Positions 44,579-56,166 of a DNA stretch of 64,000 nucleotides are shown piece by piece. Source of the stretch: Toxorhynchites rutilus septentrionalis (Eukaryota > Arthropoda > Insecta > Diptera > Culicidae). The stretch covers positions 56,077,205 to 56,141,204 of the forward strand of contig NC_073745.1 of the NCBI RefSeq assembly GCF_029784135.1, given 5' to 3'. Below the pieces are notes generated by a model, which had not been told where the DNA came from, ran no database searches, and worked only from the letters and a program-made list of their open reading frames with translations. Numbering within the stretch: the first letter of the stretch is position 1; every line of letters starts with the position of its first letter. The translations under genes and the position numbers were made by a program.

Positions 44579-47413
44579 TATATATATTTATATTTGCAAT
44601 TGTTCATCGGAACATATCGTTCATACATTTTACTTTAGTATTGAATTGTTATTTTTTTTGCAAATGTATTCAAAAACTCGTGTCAATGAAGCGCCACACA
44701 GTTTGATAAGTGAATTGATCTGTTTACGTCTGCTGTGCTTTTATTTCGCAAACACTATTACCCCATTTTCACACGTGGTTTTACCTATACTACTACAATG
44801 CACAATGGCCGAGAAGATGTATTTAAGAGGAAATTAGCATTTAGAGATCGACAGTTATTCTCTAGACAAAAACTGTCTTCGAAAAAGTTGTTACATACGA
44901 TAGAGCGCTCATTTCTATGTTATCAAAAATAGGGTGACCAAAATTGTCGATGAAATAAAAAATCTAACTTTCTTATCTTTATAGATAGAGGTAAATATAG
45001 TTCGACAATATTGTAGTTGCAGTTATTTGAGATATTTGAGATTTTTGTAGAACTAAGTTTTTTTCTATCTCTTGAAATAACCGATATAGCGCTTTTTTTC
45101 TAAGTTACGTTAGGGTCACCATGAAAAAAAAATGTTTTTATGCTCTAACTTTTAGATTTCAAATTCTACATACAAACTGTCTTCGGAAGACTTTTAGAGC
45201 TTACTAATACAAACGCAAAATGTCGCAAAATATTGGAATTGATGAGCTCTAAAAGTCATACGAAGACGGTTTTGATGTAGATTTTGAAATATAAAAGTGA
45301 AAGCTAAAATATCCGTTTTTTCATGGTCACCCTAATGCAACTTAGAAAAAAAGCGCTAAATCGATTATATTAAAAGATAGAAAAAAGCTTTGTTCTACAA
45401 GGTTGATTAAAATAACTGGGGCTACAACATTGTCGAACTATGTTTATCTCTATCTATAAAGATAAGAAAGTTAGATTTTTTATTTCATCGACAATTTTGG
45501 TCACCCTATTTTTGATAACATAAAAATGGGCGCTCTATCGTATGTAACAACTTTGTCGAAGACAGTTTTTGTCTAAAGAACAAATATCTCCCACAAAGTT
45601 GTTTTTGGCGCTTTCTATCTAAGTTGCATTAGGGTAACCATGAAAAAACGTTTTTTTTTGCTTTAACTTTTATATTTCAAAATCTACATCAAAACTGTCT
45701 TCGTACGACTTTTATATCTTATCAGTACCAACGTATCTTAATCCTACTCAAAGTTATTGATTTTTTTTTTATCCAAAAACTCATGATTTCAATTTCATTT
45801 TACTAAAACACGAAAAATAACATAGTTTTGGAAATCACATATTGTATAGAGTAAAATCGGTTCTTTCAAATTCCGTTCACAAACAAACCCAGAAAGAATG
45901 ACAAACAAATGAAAAGAGCATGTTTTTTGGGAAGAAATATCAATAACTTCGGGTGAAGTTGAGATATTGACAAGTTCTGCTTCGCAAAATGTTAGTATTA
46001 GTAAGTTTTAAAAGTCTTCCGAAGACAGTTTATATGTAGAATTTGAAATAAAAAAGTTAAAGCAAAAAAACAGTTTTTTCATGGTGACCCTAACGCAACT
46101 TAGAAAAAATGCGCTATATCGGTTATTTCAAGAGATAGAAAAAACTTTGTTCTACAAAGATGTCTCAAATAACTGGGACTACAACATAGTCGAACTATAT
46201 TTACCTCTATCTATAAAGATAAGAAAGTTAGATTTTTTATTTCATCGACAATTTCGGTCACCCTATTTTTGATAACATAGAAATGAGCGCTCTATCGTAT
46301 GTAACAACTTTGTCGAAAACAATTTTTGTCTAGAGAATAACTTTCGAGCTCTAAATGCTAATTTCCACTTCAATGCATCTCCTGAACCATTGTGCAATGG
46401 CTTCCTTCCACCTTCACCTTAAATCCATCTTCTATCTATATCCATAAAAATGGATTTCTGTCTGTTCGTCTGTCTGTCTGATTCTTGTGGACTCGGAAAC
46501 TACTGAACCGATCGACATGAAAATTGGTATGTAGGGGTTTTTGAGGTCGGGGAAGGTTTTTAGGATAGTTCGACACCCCTCCCCTCTCTCTAAGGGGAGA
46601 GGGGTGGGGCTGCCATAGAAATGAAACACAAATTTCTGCATTACTCGAGAATTATTCAAGCAACTGAAACTAAATTTAGCATGTGAAGGTTTTAGGGGGC
46701 AATAAATGGCTCCTCCCCCCTCTCTTAGGGGGGGGGGGCTGCCATACAAATTTAGCATGCATTTCTGCATAATTCAAGAACTAATCAGGTAAACGGAATC
46801 AAATTTTGCATGTGGAGGTTTTAAGGGGCAAGAAACATTTCTAAGGTGGTTCAACACTCTTCTCACCTTTCTAAGAGGCGCTGCCATAGAAATGAAACAC
46901 AAATTTCTGCATAACTCGAGAACTAATCAAGCAGATGGAACCAAATTTAGCATATGGAGGTTTTAGGGAGCAATACTTTTTTTTTGTGGTTTGACACTCC
47001 TTCCTCTGCCTAAAGAAGAGGGGGGGGGGGGGAGAGCGCTGAAAAACTCGAGAACTAATCAAACAAATGGAATCAAACTTAGCATATAGAGGTTTTAGGG
47101 ATCGATAAACGATTCTCTGGTAGTTCGACACTCATCCTCCCTCTCTGAACAGGGGGCTCCCATACAAATGAAACATAAATTTCAGCATAACTCGAGAACT
47201 AATCAAGCAAATGGAGCCATATTTGGCATGTGGAGGTTTTAGGGGACACGAAACGTTTCTAAAGGGTGTGTCACATCAAATTGCATCACGGAAAAAACGC
47301 TGTAGAAATTTAATTTTTAGGAATTATATTTTCAGCTTTCGCTTATAATCAGATAAGAGTGTATAGATCACGTTGGCCATGCTTCACTGTCAATTCTTCG
47401 TAAATTTGGAAAA

Positions 47414-48607
47414 ATGTCGTCGAACGAAAAAGAGCGTCGTGAATTAATCCTGCGCACTCATTTCGAGAATCTGGAGTTGTCACATCGGGACATCGGTAAG
47501 ATGCTGGGAATCGTCCAATCCACGGTCAGCAGAGTACTAAAACGATACTTCGAGAATCTAACCATCCATCATTCTTTGTGTGGACACCGACTGGACAACA
47601 TCGTTGCTGGACGGGCTGGACGGCGAGGGATCGAGTGCCTTTCTCAAGGCAAGAGGGCGGAGGTGGTAGCGCTGGAGTAAAGTAGAGTAGAGTTTTCAAA
47701 GGGCCTTTCTCAAGGCTAGAGACGAATGAACTGCAAAAGTTTAAAGTCTCTATAATACAATACCTTCCTTCCTTCTAACCATCGACCGGAAGGTGAAGAA
47801 CGGCAAAAATGGATGCTCCGTCAGTGAAAAAGATCGCAAGCGCGTAGTTAAGCAGTTTAGACGTGATCCGAGAAGTTCGGTCCGGGATGTCGCCAATAAG
47901 ATGAATTTGTCAAGTTCATTCGTCCAGCGGACCAAGCAACGGGAGGGCCTGCAAAACTGCAAAAAGGCAAAACATGGTGGGGAAGACGCGAGCCCGGAAG
48001 CTGTACACCGAAATGCTGACGAAGCCGCATTGCTTGGTAATGGACGACGAAACCTACGTCAAAGCGGACTTTCGTCAGCTGCCGGGCCTGTTGTTCTTCT
48101 CCGCAGAGGACAAATTCAGCGTTCCGGAGGAGATTCGCAAGCAGAAACTATCCAAGTTTGCCAAAAAGTACATGGTGTGGCAAGCGATCTGCTCTTGCGG
48201 AAAGCGGAGCGCCCCCTTCGTGATGACCGGCACGGTAAACGGGCAGGTTTACCTTAAGGAGTGCCTACAGAAGCGCTTACTACCACTATTGAAGCAGCAC
48301 GAGGGCCCGACCATCTTCTGGCCGGATCTCGCTTCGTGCCACTATTCAAAGGACGTGCCACTATTCAAAGGACCTTCGTGCCAAAGGAAATGAACCCGCC
48401 CAACGCGCCGGAGCTTCGCCCAATAGAGAAATATTGGGCGATTATGAAGCAGGCCCTCCGGAAGAACCCAAAAGTTGTCAAATCGGAGGCGGATTTCAAA
48501 AGAAAATGGATTTCTGTTCAAAAAAAACTACAACCTGACGTTGTACAGAACCTTATGTACGGGGTAAAGAGGAAGGTGCGAGCATACGGGCTTGGGCTCG
48601 AAGTATG
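47414..48607 (+). pseudogene. DD37E transposase, copy 3, broken
   Basis: Start MSSNEKERRELIL at 47414. The helix-turn-helix is intact, then the frame is interrupted by the SINE at 47567-47773. After it, the one-base deletion found in copies 1 and 2 is absent, so the frame reads on through EKDRKRVVKQFRRDPRSSVR and FVQRTKQREGL. It shares the roughly 26-bp deletion (KVQKAPNRD) with copy 2. The catalytic frame at 47974-48393 has VMDDETYV and, uniquely among the three, FWPDLASCHYSKDV in the same frame. A local duplication and deletion near 48345-48375 (GCCACTATTCAAAGGAC twice) removes about ten residues. The Glu motif NAPELRPIEKYW then follows in another frame. Confidence 0.93.
47567..47773 (+). 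mobile_element. SINE family C, 207 bp, inside a transposase gene
   Basis: Flanked by TCTAACCATC at 47557-47566 and 47774-47783, a perfect 10-bp duplication of transposase sequence. The insert starts CATCATTCTTTGTGTGGACA, has a box B-like GGGATCGAGTGCC, and ends with GTCTCTATAATACAATACCT and short CCTT repeats. The length, tail and duplication fit a SINE. It resembles short mosquito SINEs of the SINE200 type, but I cannot confirm the family. Confidence 0.8.
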
Positions 48608-50015
48608 AATAAAAAGAAAATGCCAAAAGTTGTTTAATAGTTTTTATTTTACTGTCTAAAATTTTCAAAAGGATCGGTCTACTGGGCGAATTTCTACAGC
48701 GTTTTTTCCGTGATGCAATTTGATGTGACACACCCTTTATGGTAGTTCGACACACCTACCCCCTTTCCAAGGGCATGGGAGCTGCCATACAAATAAAACA
48801 CAAACTTCTTCATAACTCGAGAACTAATCAAGCAAATGGAGCCAAATTTGGGATGTGAGGGTTTTTGGGTACGGTGAATGTTTCTATGATATTTCTATGA
48901 TATATGGAAAATAGAGGGGATTCCATAAAAATAATGCACATATTTCAACCAAAAATGACAATTGAAAAATTTCGGAAAACGAAAAGGAAAATGGGAAAAT
49001 TCGAAAAAATCAATTCGCATGTGTTCTACAATTACGATTTTAACGTGATAAACTGCACTCCTATATCGCAACAACAACATCATCGTTCAACGATTCGATA
49101 ACACTGAAGAAATTCGCAGGTACAGCGTACGTCGTACTTAAAAAAGTTGGACTCTACGCACTTCGCGCTCGGAATGGAAAAACTCGTGTCACGCTATGAA
49201 AAATACATCGAACGTTACGACGATTATGTAGAAAAATAAAAAATAAAACGTAGATTGCTCGGAAACTACTGATCGACATGAAGGGCATGGATAGATGTGT
49301 AGAGTATCCATACAAAAGAAACAGAAGATTCTGCATTACTCGGGAATTAATCAAGCAAACGAAACGAAATTTGGCGGTTTTAGGGGGCAATAAATGTTTC
49401 TATGGTGGTTACCGCCCTCTCTAAAGGAGGGCTGCCATACACATGATACACAAATTTTTGTATAACTCGAAAACTAATCAAGTAAATGGGAACATATTTT
49501 GACATGTGAAGGTTTCAGGGGGCACGCAACGTTTCTATGGTGAATAGACATTCCTCCTCCCTCTCTAAGGGGGGCCTGCCATACCAATGAAACATTGATC
49601 TCTGCATAACTCAAGAACTAATCAAGCAAACAGAACCAAATTTGGCGTGTGGAGGTTTTAGGAGGCATGAAACGTTTCTAAGGTGGTTTGACACTCCTCC
49701 TCCTCTCTAAAGGAAAGGGGGGGGGGGTCTGAATAACTCGAGAATCAAGCAAATCGAGCCAAATTTGGCATGTGGAGGTTTTAGGGGGCAATAAATCTTT
49801 CTATGGTGGTTTGACACTCCTCCCCTCCTTAAGGTGGGGGGGCTGCATTACTCGAGAATCAATCAAGCAAACGGTAATTCAAAAGGGTAGATTAGAAAAT
49901 CAATCGATGAACAGTTCTGCGATTGGGCCAATGAACGTGCGCTTGGTAAGAAAACGTGGATGTGATAACGAAAAATATTTTTTTTGGCGGGACGAAGCTT
50001 GCCGAATCAGCTAGT

Positions 50016-51868
50016 GCCTAATATTTTTTCAAAATGCTCAATCTGCTGAAACACATAACAACACGAATAATCGTAATATCTGAATAATCTGTTAATGAAA
50101 CCTTTTTTGAAATTCCTCGATAACATTCACTCAGCATTCAGAATTTTTGCGTAAACAACTTCGTAATGATTTGAATGTTGAAGATAACCATGAAATTTCG
50201 GAGACGATAAATTGCTAGCATTTATTGCATGAAAACTAGAGCGTTGAAAGGATTTGGAAACGATCTAGCAGCTGTTTCCGAACGATTATACGCCATGGAA
50301 TAAATGCATACATGAGGAATGGGAATGGTTTCAGTACCCGCCAGGCGATACTTTATATTTTCTTCTGGTCGAAAAATTGAGAATAGTATTTCCAGGGCAG
50401 TGCTGTATTTTTCTCATATTCCTAGTTAATGAGGATTATGTACAACGCAGTTCGCAGAAGAATTGATGTCTTCATTAGTGCCAATCTTCAAAGAACCGCG
50501 GTTGGTTGGCCGATTAATCCATCGTGGAATATATATATATATTAAAAAACCACACATATAACCATTTTCGATACATGCCTCATTAAAGAGCACTTAATTA
50601 ATTTGTTTTTGCTTTCGTGAGTGCATTTTTCACAACTTTGTTTTTCCTACCGAGCTCTCTTACTCTCACAGTCTTCAATCCGCCGTTATCTGCGATTTTG
50701 CTGTTGGGGGATTTCAATTCCGAAAAAAGAGAAATTAACCCTAAAGGAAGAAATCCCAAAAGCATAGAGGCTTAACTAATTACGACCGGAGCGGGCATTG
50801 GGGTTATGCGTTCTCTAGAAAAATCATTACGCTGCAGCGTTGTGAAAGTGAGGCGAGGGGAGGATTAATTTGGAACACGATGTGGGGAGGGAGGGAAAAT
50901 CAACCACTTTACCTTTATTTTTTACGCGTTGTTTACGAACGATGCAGTGCGATCCATTTGGTAATTAACCATCTTAGCTTTTGGCGGCGGCGGCTAGCGA
51001 AAAACGCAAAAAAATCGCCATTTGCTGTGCTGCCGTGGAATGCATGCAAGTGAGTTCAAGTATTTTACGGCGCACGCGAGGTAAAAGCGTTTTTATTACA
51101 CGTGGGTTAGCAAAAAACTCAAATGACACTTGTCGGATTGAGACAAGTGGATGGTGACGTTTTTTTTTTTGATCATCTAATGGTTTCAATTGAAAAGGGG
51201 TATACACGCTGATGCGTCAAAATTTCTGGCGCCTCACTGAATGACACATCGGAAGATTTTTCTGTGTCATTGCATCCTAGATTTTGATGGTGTTTTTTGA
51301 TAGTTCAATAGTACACAGTTGACACGAGCGTTGTCAGCGGTCGTAAATTTGTTTAAATTGTGATCATAAATTATTCGGCAAAACATCCATCGTTTCTAAT
51401 GTGTGACTTTATTACTTTGGATACTATCCTTCCCTAGCACAAGTTTCATTTCATTTGTATACACCTGGCGAGTCGAAAAAATATATGATCATTTTGTCGA
51501 AATCAACTTAATGCAAGTCAATTAAGATGCTTCTTCTGGAAATTCCCTCCATTGTAAGGTGACCAGTAACACGATTCAATGTGTTCGTGTTCCGGATGTA
51601 TTCTAACAATGTTTCTTAAAGAACGGAACAACGAATAAAGGTTGAACTCGAAAAAAATCGTTATTATGAAGTTGTTGAGCTATCATTTCGAAACATGGAA
51701 TTTATTAAACCAAAAATGGACACACGATTCGTGTCTGCTTTCTCACCACAACAAACAAGACCTACATCTCGTTTCACCTTGTGAAAGAGATCCATTCATC
51801 ACGCGGTCGAACTTGCGTTGCATTGGGTGAAATGTATGTCGTGTGTGTCCATCCGATGTTCGTTTATA
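50016..51868. other. Single-copy-looking block without a gene
   Basis: No repeat recurs elsewhere. GC is raised around 50.8-51.1 kb. No exon with splice borders is evident. Confidence 0.35.
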
Positions 51869-52954
51869 GAGCAATTCCAAATCAAATCGACAAATGACAA
51901 AACATGAGTATTTTTGGTTCGAATGAAAGTTTGTATTCCGTTTTGGTTGAAGGAAATGTGAGTTTTCCACAGCAATGGGGTTTTTTTTACTCAAGCGTAA
52001 CTTTTGAAAAGGGCGTATCGATTTTAGTAGGAGAAATCTTTGATAATTTATATTTTAAAAACTATGAGTACTCTTAAGTAAAAAGTAAAAAGGGTCCAAG
52101 ATGGTAAAACTATTTTTGACGAACTTTTTGGAACATCGAATTTTTATGAATTTTCGAAACTTCGAATTTTTGTATGTTAACAATCATTTTTAGCCACAAA
52201 TTATGATTCCTGATATGATTAAAAACGAAAAAGCTCATGATAAATCTCCTTCTAAATGCAGCCATTCTCGAGATATTTTGAAACATATTTCTAATTTATT
52301 GTCTTTTTTATAGTATATAATATGTTTGTCGTGTTATACCGTCATGTTCATGAAATTTTATGAATTTGCTTATAATTTCCAACAACTTTTCCAAATACTT
52401 CATCATAGTAAAAATATATGTTCAGGAGTTACGTTGAAAATCATTTGAACACATGTGGGTTAATATAAAACGTAGCGATATTAAAAAAAAAATTTTTTTT
52501 CTTAATACAAACTTTTAACATGTTGTACATGTTGCGCCAACAGAACACAACATTTATAAAAGGAAAAAATATAATTCTCTATAATTTGGTCAAATAATTC
52601 CTATATTTATCGGAGTTTAAAAGATACTAATGATAAAACTAGAATTTTTAGCACTTATTTTTTATCAACATTTATTTTTATCAACTAACAATTTTGTTGT
52701 ATATAATTTAATTTTTTCATTATTTTCTTATATTTCTATACACATTATGATAACTTGCTGCATTGTCGTTAGAGTACAACTTTGCTGCTAGTTCATTCTC
52801 GGATACAGGTATAAAAGAATGATACTTTTGGGTACCTGGAATTTGTTTGGTGTTATCATACATGCTACTCAACTCTTCCACACCCTGATCATATTCTTCT
52901 TATGACATATATGAAAATGACAATTTTGTAAGATAGTCTTCTTTTCGCTTGCTA

Positions 52955-54757
52955 GCCCAGTCAAATAACGTTTTTGCACTCGTAATCGGATGTTCATGCT
53001 GCCAAACTAGCTCTTGTTGCCTTCCGGTTCAATGTACCACCAATTGCATCACAAGGTCCTTTGCCGTGTGATGTTGCAAAAAAATGCCATTCAGCGTCAA
53101 TGTCGTATTTCGATTTGAACTGACATAAACTCGCAAAATTTTTCCTATTTTTATACTAGGATGCAACACCATCCGACATGAATTTTATTCTTTTTACCTG
53201 CATTTGTTGTTTCAATAATGTTACCAATTTAGAAGTAAATACTTGCACAGCTATTGTGTCATGACTTAAAACTCCAGATATAACTACAAAGCTTAAATTT
53301 GCCAGAGAACCTTTTTCAACAACGAATGGATGGATTGTTGCTTGATCATTGTTCCAGTGATGACTTTGAACTTCATCTTGAAGCACAAATGAATAATTTC
53401 GGAAAAATCGCAAATCACAACAACCTCATTTTCTTGCAAATTAGCTTTTATATTGTTAGGAAATGTGGACTGTTGTGTTTTAATGTAATCATGAGTAAGT
53501 AATTTTTCTATTTTTTCGCAAAAATACGATACAAATTCTTCCACCGGTTTTACAAGAGTTTCTATGTCGCATCGATCAGTAGAAATCCATTGTACATAAG
53601 TGATTTCAATTAAATTGCGTTCCTGAAGCTCATCTAGAAACCAGTTTCCAAACTCGTCCATTGCTGGGCATTTTTTACATTCACATATGTTACATAATAT
53701 TTTTTCCATATAATCTTTGCATTCAATGCTAAAGGATTTACATTTTCATGGAATGTACAAACACAAACGTTCTGATTTCCTGAACTACTCAGCAATTTGC
53801 AATGCTTCGGACGCATTGATGCAAAAGAGTTAAATCCAATTTTGCAATTTGGATTAAGTTCCTTAAATCTGTTGAAAGTTTCCCTTAATGATGTTATTAA
53901 TAACCTTTTTTGGACGTGTTGACGCTTCCCATCTTTGGCTACAGAAACATAGTCTCTTTCTCCAGGTAATGATCGATTGATATCGTCGTCATTATAAAAT
54001 TCCGAAACATGATTTTTAACATCTTCACTTAAACTTGGTCCATGTTTGCTATGTGGTGTCGACAATACACCTTTTTCATTTGCCAGTTTTTTGGCTTGAA
54101 TTGCCATATATTTATTAACGCCAAATTCTTCTCCCATTTTTTGCACGGACCAAGACTTAGGCAAAACTGTTTAAATTCTAACTTTTTCTGATCTTGTTGT
54201 CTCCGTGTGGTCAAATTTCTCTTTGAGCTGATTGATAATCTCATCAAACTCTTTTGCCTTTTGCTTAAAGTTCGACTCTTCGTCTTCGTGAAAAGGAAAA
54301 TAGATTTCTTTTAATACCTTTAGAAATTTCTTTGAATTTTTGTTCGGGGTAACTAGCCTGTCCAAGTCTTTTCGTCATTATTGGTGAAACGTTAATACCG
54401 GCGATTCCCTTGTTGAATAGCTCAATGTTGTACGCTCGGGAATACTCTGGTATATTGCTGTTTTGGGAATCTTTGCGAAGATGCTGAGACGACTCAAACT
54501 AATGATGGTACTTCTACTAAAGTATTTCCTACTGCTGTAGTGATCTGCTCCTCAGTATTACACTGCTTTGGTTTGGAAGAGTATACGGATAAACGGCATG
54601 ATCCGCAAATTTTTAAAGATGTATCTAAAAGGATATTGCATCCCATTGACTTAAGTTTCTCAATCATTGACACGGTTAAGAAACGTTTTTCAGATGAACA
54701 TTTCTTACCGTTTTTCGGAAACGGTCTACAACATGAAAAAAAAAATTTGTAGTCCAT
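52955..54757 (-). pseudogene. Transposase of unnamed family, heavily broken
   Basis: Read from 54757, the N-terminal part has paired cysteines (SCCRPFPKNGKKC and ICGSCRLSVYSS), suggesting a zinc-binding module. Further pieces follow in several frames. 54365-54171 is charged and helical. 54164-53634 has MPKSWSVQKMGEEFGVNKYM (helix-turn-helix-like), LPGERDYVSVAKDGKRQHVQ, KIGFNSFASMRPKHC and NVCVCTFHENV. 53709-53293 includes CKKCPAMDEFGNWF, and 53413-53156 ends VKRIKFMSDGVAS then a stop. Beyond the stop the frame continues as YKNRKNFASLCQFKS, AEWHFFATSHGKGPCDAIGG and TLNRKATRASLAA. The SDG...YKN...SHGKGPCD order looks like an RNase H-fold catalytic core with Asp residues in SDG and PCD. I know this arrangement from uncharacterised transposon-like proteins of invertebrates but cannot name the superfamily. 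Several stops and shifts make it non-functional. Confidence 0.8.
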
Positions 54758-54954
54758 TGTGGTATACTGTTATTCACTCCATAAGGAAGATTGTTCGACT
54801 GATGAACGATGTTTGAATATGGGTAACTTTATATACATTATAGAGGTACCTTAAAGATATATACCTATACAGAGGTAGCTTAGTGATACCTGACTTTACA
54901 TATAATCTAGGCATAACGTAAACAAGTTAATTATATTTGTACCCATAACGTCCG

Positions 54955-55231
54955 TATGTGCTCCCATGGCCGAGTGGTTAGCGTCAAACCTAACATGCCG
55001 GGGGTTTGGGTTCGATTCCCGTTCTGGTCAGGGAAATTTTTCTTCAAAGAAATTTCCTCTGACTTGCATTGTGGTGACGCGTATTCTAGAGCTTGCCACT
55101 CAGAATGCATTCAAGGCGTGTTATTTGGCATAGAAATCTCAACTAAGTACTAATGAAAATGACGCAAGTAATACTACGTTGAGACGGCGGAGTTCCTCTA
55201 GGAACGTTAGTGCCATATAAGAAGAAGAAAA
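54955..55231 (+). mobile_element. SINE family A, full-length, plus strand
   Basis: A tRNA-like head with box A TGGCCGAGTGG and a perfect box B GGTTCGATTCC, then the body TTGCATTGTGGTGACGCGTA, TTATTTGGCATAGAAATCTC and ATGACGCAAGTAATACTACG, ending in AAGAAGAAG. ACCCATAACGTCCG occurs at 54941-54954 and 55232-55245, a perfect 14-bp duplication. The head alone would look like a tRNA gene to a scanner, but the element is a SINE. Confidence 0.95.
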
Positions 55232-56166
55232 CCCATAACGTCCGGTTGAATCAACAAGGTGTATTTGTTGTTGGGATTTCAAATCTACTGTTCGTGTTTT
55301 GATTGTGTAACACGAATAATATGTTAAAAGTTTGTATTAAGATAAAAAAAGATTTTTTAATATCGCTACGGTTTGTGTTAATTCACATGTCTTCAAATGT
55401 TTTTCAACGTAACTCCTAAACATATATTTTTACCATAATGATGTATTTGGAAAAGTTGTTGGAAATTAGAAGCAAATTCATGAAATTTCATGAACATGAC
55501 GGTATAACACGACAAACATATTAAAAGGGAATATTTACTATAAAAAAAGACAATAAATTAAAAATATTTTTTAAAATATCTCGAAAATGGCTACATTTAG
55601 AAGGATATTTATAATGAGCTTTTTTGTTTTAAATCACAACAGAAATCATAATTTGTGGCTAAAAATGATTGTTAACATACAAAAATTCGAAGTTTCGAAA
55701 ATTCATAAAAATTCGATGTTCCACAAAGTTCGTCAACAATAGTTTTACCATCTTGGACCCATTTTTTAATTTTCTACATGACTTCTATTTTATGTGAAAA
55801 AAAAAAATAAAAAAAAAAAAATATGTATTTTGGATATTGCAAATTAAAGTTTTTTTTGTAAATAAAAAAAAGGACTAATTTTTTTTTCTCAGTGTATATT
55901 TTTTTCATGTTTAGACATCAATACGCTATAACACTATTTCGATACGACTCATAGTTTTTTAGATATAAATTATCAAAGATTTCTCCTACTAAAATCGATA
56001 CGCCCTTTTCAAAAGTTACGCTTGAGTCAAAAAATTCCCAATTGCTGTGGAAAACTCATATTTCCTACAACCCAAACGGAATACAAACTTTCATTCGAAT
56101 TAAAAATACATGTTTTTTTTGTTAAATCTGCATTTTTTGGACGATTTCATTTGGAATTGCCCTATA

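Larger units (their letters stand above)
43375..46418. mobile_element. TTAA-flanked palindromic element, 3.0 kb
   Basis: GGTGAAGGTGGA at both ends in inverted orientation, each bordered by TTAA (43371-43374, 46419-46422). The right two thirds fold in several ways. 44800-45220 pairs with 45990-46400 (GGGTGACCAAAATTGTCGAT, GCGCTCATTTCTATG and GTTACATACGATAGAG in each) and again with 45235-45590. The phrase CATGGTCACCCTAA with its complement marks the inner borders. A TTAA duplication suits piggyBac and some other superfamilies, but no transposase is recognisable. A 407-bp MITE is nested at 44172-44578. Confidence 0.65.
47262..48737 (+). mobile_element. DD37E element, family 2, copy 3
   Basis: 1476 bp including a 207-bp SINE. 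Both ends are complete (AAGGGTGTGTCACATCAAAT and its complement) with TA at 47260-47261 and 48738-48739. Removing it restores the Helitron phrase GTTTCTATGGTAGTTCGACA, which occurs in other units of the Helitron. Confidence 0.95.
46435..50014 (+). mobile_element. Helitron, non-autonomous, with nested insertions
   Basis: The 5' end TCTATATCCATAAAAATGGA follows an A. The 3' end GGCGGGACGAAGCTTGCCGA plus ATCAGCTAG precedes a T, with no target duplication. Near the 5' end is GTCTGTCTGTCTGATTC, then TGAACCGATCGACATGAAAA. Between the ends lie many copies of a roughly 135-150-bp unit with CTGCCATACAAATGAAACAC, CATAACTCGAGAACTAATCA and GGAGGTTTTAGGGGGCA, separated by C- or G-runs. There is no helicase or Rep frame, so it depends on another copy. 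Removing the nested DD37E element leaves about 2.1 kb. Confidence 0.75.
51869..56162 (-). mobile_element. DNA transposon with very long inverted repeats, 4.3 kb
   Basis: Termini GAGCAATTCCAAATCAAATC (left) and GGGCAATTCCAAATGAAATC (right, read inward), each next to TATA (51865-51868, 56163-56166), a likely 4-bp duplication. The arms are long: 51869-52525 pairs with 55313-56162 across landmarks such as AAAGGGCGTATCGATTTTAG, TACCGTCATGTTCATGAAAT and TCCAACAACTTTTCCAAATA. A decayed transposase occupies the interior on the minus strand. A SINE is inserted between the gene and the right arm. The superfamily is uncertain. GRG-type termini with a 4-bp duplication recall the Sola group, but this is only a suggestion. 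Confidence 0.82.

Noticed and set aside
46435..50014. CRISPR-like array because of regularly spaced repeats
   Set aside because: Units are about 140 bp, divergent, contain no short identical repeat with unique spacers, and lie between Helitron ends in a eukaryotic genome.
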